From Actinomycetota bacterium (GTDB taxonomy: Bacteria; Actinomycetota; Acidimicrobiia; Acidimicrobiales; Microtrichaceae), in contig SXMI01000235.1 of NCBI GenBank assembly GCA_005777415.1, positions 1 through 7,656 of the forward strand: a DNA stretch of 7,656 bases, written 5' to 3'. The translations under genes and the position numbers were made by a program. Positions 5,897 through 7,656 of the stretch are shown one piece after another. Below the pieces are notes generated by a model. It searched no databases. It saw nothing but the letters and a program-made list of their open reading frames with translations, and was not told the origin of the DNA. The stretch's first letter is position 1; every line of letters starts with the position of its first letter.

Positions 5897-6937
5897 GTGA
5901 GCGGTGAGGACCCGGACGAGGACGTCGTCGCCGCCGAACGCCCACCGCCGTCGAACCCGATCGAGTGGATCGGCCGCACGATCGACCGGATCTCGGACTG
6001 GATCGACGGGGTCCAGCGACGGGTGCCCCCGCTCGCCGTGGTCCACGGGGTGCTCAAGAAGTACGGCGAGGACCGGGGCGGCCAGCTGGCGATGCTGCTG
6101 ACCTACCGGGGGTTCTTCGCGCTCTTCCCGCTGCTCCTCGTCTTCGTCAACGTCGTGGGGCTGGTGCTGTCGGGGAACCCGGACCTGCAGGAGCGGCTCA
6201 TCGACTCGACGCTGGCCTCGATCCCGGTCGTCGGTGAGCAGATCCGCAGCGGCGCCGAGGAGCTCGGCGGCAGCTGGACCGTCATCGTCCTGTCGAGCCT
6301 GGTGTCGCTCTGGGCCGGCCTGGGTCTGCTCGAGATGCTCCAGGAGTCGCTGAACACCGTGTGGGGCGTCCCCATGTTCGACCGGCCGAACTGGTTCATC
6401 CGGCGTCTCCGGTCGCTCCCCGGTGCGCTCGTGATCGTCTCGTGCCTGATCCTGACCGGTGCACCGGCCTGGACGTTCTGGTGGGCGCCCGACGGTGTGG
6501 TCCGGGTGGCCGCCGTCGTCGCCCCGTTCCTGGCCGGATCGCTGTGCACGCTCGGACTCCACCTCGTCCTCTGCCATCGTCGGGTCGCCGTGCGGTGGCT
6601 GCTCCCGGGCAGCGCCCTGGTCGGCGTGTCCTGGCTGGCGCTGCAACTGCTCGGCACCTGGTACGTGGACCGGTTCATCGTCCGCAGTTCCGAGACCTAC
6701 GGGGTCTTCGTGGTCTTCCTCGGGCTCCTGTCGTGGACCTACCTCGTGAGCACGACCTACCTCTACGGCATCGAGCTGTCATCGGTCCTCGCGGACCGAC
6801 GGTGGCCCCGGAGCCTCACCGGTCGCAACCTGACCGACCAGGACCAGGCGGCGTTCCGCTCGGCCTCGGAGCGGGAGGTCCGGGTCCGGGGCACCGACAT
6901 CTCGGTGGCGGTGCCCCGCCAGCCCGCCGCGCCCTGA
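5897..6937 (+). CDS. YihY/BrkB family integral membrane protein
   Basis: 346 aa. About 70 cytosolic N-terminal residues precede six predicted membrane helices at roughly 72-93, 127-146, 174-194, 202-225, 232-255 and 268-295, then a charged tail of about 50 residues. The diagnostic family sequence GGQLAMLLTYRGFFALFPLL begins at residue 61, on the first helix. Other family marks are the GLGLLEMLQESLNTVWGV segment (141-158) and TYGVFVVFLGLLSWTYL followed by the YLYGIELSSVL end (288-298). The family was once mislabelled RNase BN. Its biochemical role is not settled and a transport or export function is only a suggestion, so no substrate is named. GTG 5897 is the first start in this frame within the intergenic region and carries no Shine-Dalgarno sequence. 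The gene is divergent from the sigma gene and convergent with the DUF5684-like gene, so it is a single-gene unit. Confidence 0.9.
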   Translation: MSGEDPDEDVVAAERPPPSNPIEWIGRTIDRISDWIDGVQRRVPPLAVVHGVLKKYGEDRGGQLAMLLTYRGFFALFPLLLVFVNVVGLVLSGNPDLQERLIDSTLASIPVVGEQIRSGAEELGGSWTVIVLSSLVSLWAGLGLLEMLQESLNTVWGVPMFDRPNWFIRRLRSLPGALVIVSCLILTGAPAWTFWWAPDGVVRVAAVVAPFLAGSLCTLGLHLVLCHRRVAVRWLLPGSALVGVSWLALQLLGTWYVDRFIVRSSETYGVFVVFLGLLSWTYLVSTTYLYGIELSSVLADRRWPRSLTGRNLTDQDQAAFRSASEREVRVRGTDISVAVPRQPAAP

Positions 6938-6950
6938 CCCCGGACGCGGA

Positions 6951-6978
6951 ACGGGACGGACCCGCAGGCCCGTCCCGT
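6951..6978. terminator. Hairpin between convergent YihY and DUF5684 genes
   Basis: ACGGGACGG (6951-6959) pairs perfectly with CCGTCCCGT (6970-6978) around a 10-nt loop. It lies 14 nt after the YihY stop and 25 nt from the stop of the convergent gene. It lacks a T-tract but is well placed to terminate both. Confidence 0.65.
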
Positions 6979-7003
6979 CCTCGGAGATCCAAGCGGTGTC
7001 GGA

Positions 7004-7453
7004 TCAGGCGTTGAGTCCGACCCCGGGGGCGATCATCGACCGATCGGCCTGCGAGCCGCCGAAGCCCAGGATCAGGTGCGAGAGGCCCGGGAAGATGAAC
7101 AGGAAGATCTTCCAGCCCAGTTCCTTGCCGAACAGCTCGGCGGTGTCGTTCGCCAGGAACCACAGGCCGATGATCTGGATGCAGGGGATCAGGCAGAGGA
7201 TCAGCCACACGACCGGCTCGCGCTGACCGCGGGCCTTGAAGAGCATGTAGATGTTGACGAAGGGGATGATGCCCATCCAGCCGGGCAGGCCGATCTTGGT
7301 GAAGACCTTCCAGTACCCGATGAGGGTCAGGACCAGCAGCGCCAGTGACAGGAACCAGACGAAACTGAAGGCGGCGAGCCCGCCGGCCGAGACGGCGGTG
7401 TCGTTGGTGGTGGTGAAGTCGGTCTGGCCGACGAGTTGGACGAGTGTGTTCAT
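7004..7453 (-). CDS. Small DUF5684-type membrane protein, function unknown
   Basis: 149 aa. The first 23 residues are polar (probably outside), then come hydrophobic segments at about 24-47, a shorter one at 57-73, and 80-103 and 113-131. The signature is the segment after the first helix, GYWKVFTKIGLPGWMGIIPF (46-65) followed by VNIYMLFKARG, and the later AELFGKELGWKIFLFIFPGL with an LGFG end (129-132). This matches my memory of the DUF5684 pattern (K-F-K-GKPGW--IIP-YN-Y-L, then FGK---F). No enzymatic residues are evident and I cannot name a function. ATG 7453 is chosen because GGGAGG (7463-7458) lies 4 nt upstream. A GTG at 7465 would destroy that site. Its own promoter is likely (TAGCGT at 7501-7496). 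The gene is convergent with YihY. Confidence 0.8.
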   Translation of the reverse strand: MNTLVQLVGQTDFTTTNDTAVSAGGLAAFSFVWFLSLALLVLTLIGYWKVFTKIGLPGWMGIIPFVNIYMLFKARGQREPVVWLILCLIPCIQIIGLWFLANDTAELFGKELGWKIFLFIFPGLSHLILGFGGSQADRSMIAPGVGLNA

Positions 7454-7495
7454 GGAGCCTCCCACGGTTCGTGGCCGGACGGACCGGCGCCTCCG

Positions 7496-7501
7496 ACGCT
7501 A
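7496..7501 (-). promoter_or_regulatory. Candidate -10 of the DUF5684 gene
   Basis: TAGCGT on the - strand, 42 nt before ATG 7453. With a start point about 7 nt further on, the leader would be about 35 nt and would contain the GGGAGG ribosome site at 7463-7458. It is the same hexamer as in the two leaderless promoters. No convincing -35 is visible 17 nt upstream (GCCGGG). Confidence 0.5.
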
Positions 7502-7569
7502 GTGGTGTCCCGTCCCGGCCCGGCGGACCGGTGCAACCGGGGCGGCTCAGCCTGTTCCTCCCGGGCCCC

Positions 7570-7656
7570 TCAGCCCGCGAAGCGCCGCCGGGCGTCGTCG
7601 ATGCTCTCGAGCGCCGTGTCCACACCGGTCCAGTCGCCGATCTCGGAGCCCTTGCC
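7570..7656 (-). CDS. C-terminal 28 residues of an unidentified protein (5' end outside window)
   Basis: On the - strand the frame from the window edge reads GKGSEIGDWTGVDTALESID then DARRRFAG and TGA (7572-7570). Codon third positions are mostly G or C, as in neighbouring genes, and the end looks like an amphipathic helix with an Arg-rich close, so it is probably a real gene end. It lies 116 nt upstream of the DUF5684 gene on the same strand. The fragment is too short to assign a family. Confidence 0.5.
   Translation of the reverse strand, partial: GKGSEIGDWTGVDTALESIDDARRRFAG

Noticed and set aside
5760..5945. 62-residue N-terminal extension of the sigma factor
   Set aside because: It is Arg/Pro-rich, unlike sigma N-termini, and would run through the divergent promoter region and into the YihY gene. 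ATG 5759 starts right at the homology.
5897..6937. Ribonuclease BN label for the YihY protein
   Set aside because: That historical name is a misassignment. The protein is a six-helix membrane protein with no metallo-beta-lactamase motif.
7528..7540. Small hairpin CCGGT-GCA-ACCGG as terminator for the right-edge gene
   Set aside because: Only a 5-bp stem with a 3-nt loop, which is common by chance in such G+C-rich DNA.

Overview
This is very G+C-rich DNA with GTG starts, short intergenic gaps and no T-tracts after its hairpins. It looks like chromosomal DNA of a high-GC actinobacterium. An Acidimicrobiia-type lineage is my guess from gene style, but nothing in the window proves it. I see no mobile element, CRISPR array, tRNA or rRNA.

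Layout. (1) At the left edge, on the + strand, is the 3' end of a dual-specificity phosphatase gene. It converges on the signalling operon across a hairpin. (2) On the - strand (4118 to 346) a two-gene c-di-GMP signalling operon encodes an 801-aa PAS-GAF-PAS-GAF-GGDEF diguanylate cyclase, then, through a 4-nt GTGA overlap, a 456-aa PAS-PAS-GAF protein with no output domain. (3) Also on the - strand are a VanX-type D-Ala-D-Ala dipeptidase (M15D) and, upstream of it, a FliA/WhiG-family sigma factor. (4) Divergent from the sigma gene, on the + strand, is a six-helix YihY/BrkB membrane protein. It ends at a hairpin shared with (5) a convergent small DUF5684-type membrane protein on the - strand. 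(6) At the right edge is the last 28 codons of an unidentified - strand gene.

How the parts may work together. An 11-bp element (consensus on the gene strand AATNTTCAAGR) occurs once upstream of the sigma gene and twice in tandem upstream of the cyclase operon. The operon-proximal copy is followed at the right distance by a FliA-like -10. My main hypothesis is that the sigma factor controls itself and the cyclase/sensor pair, linking c-di-GMP production to a motility or developmental programme. A second regulatory theme is a TAGCGT hexamer. It lies exactly 7 nt before the GTG start of both the dipeptidase and YihY genes, neither of which has a Shine-Dalgarno sequence, so they are probably leaderless. 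A third TAGCGT lies 42 nt before the DUF5684 ATG, which does have a Shine-Dalgarno sequence.

The cyclase and its partner share an unusual Cys/His-patterned GAF domain. Together with the missing output domain of the partner, this is the most interesting protein-level feature.
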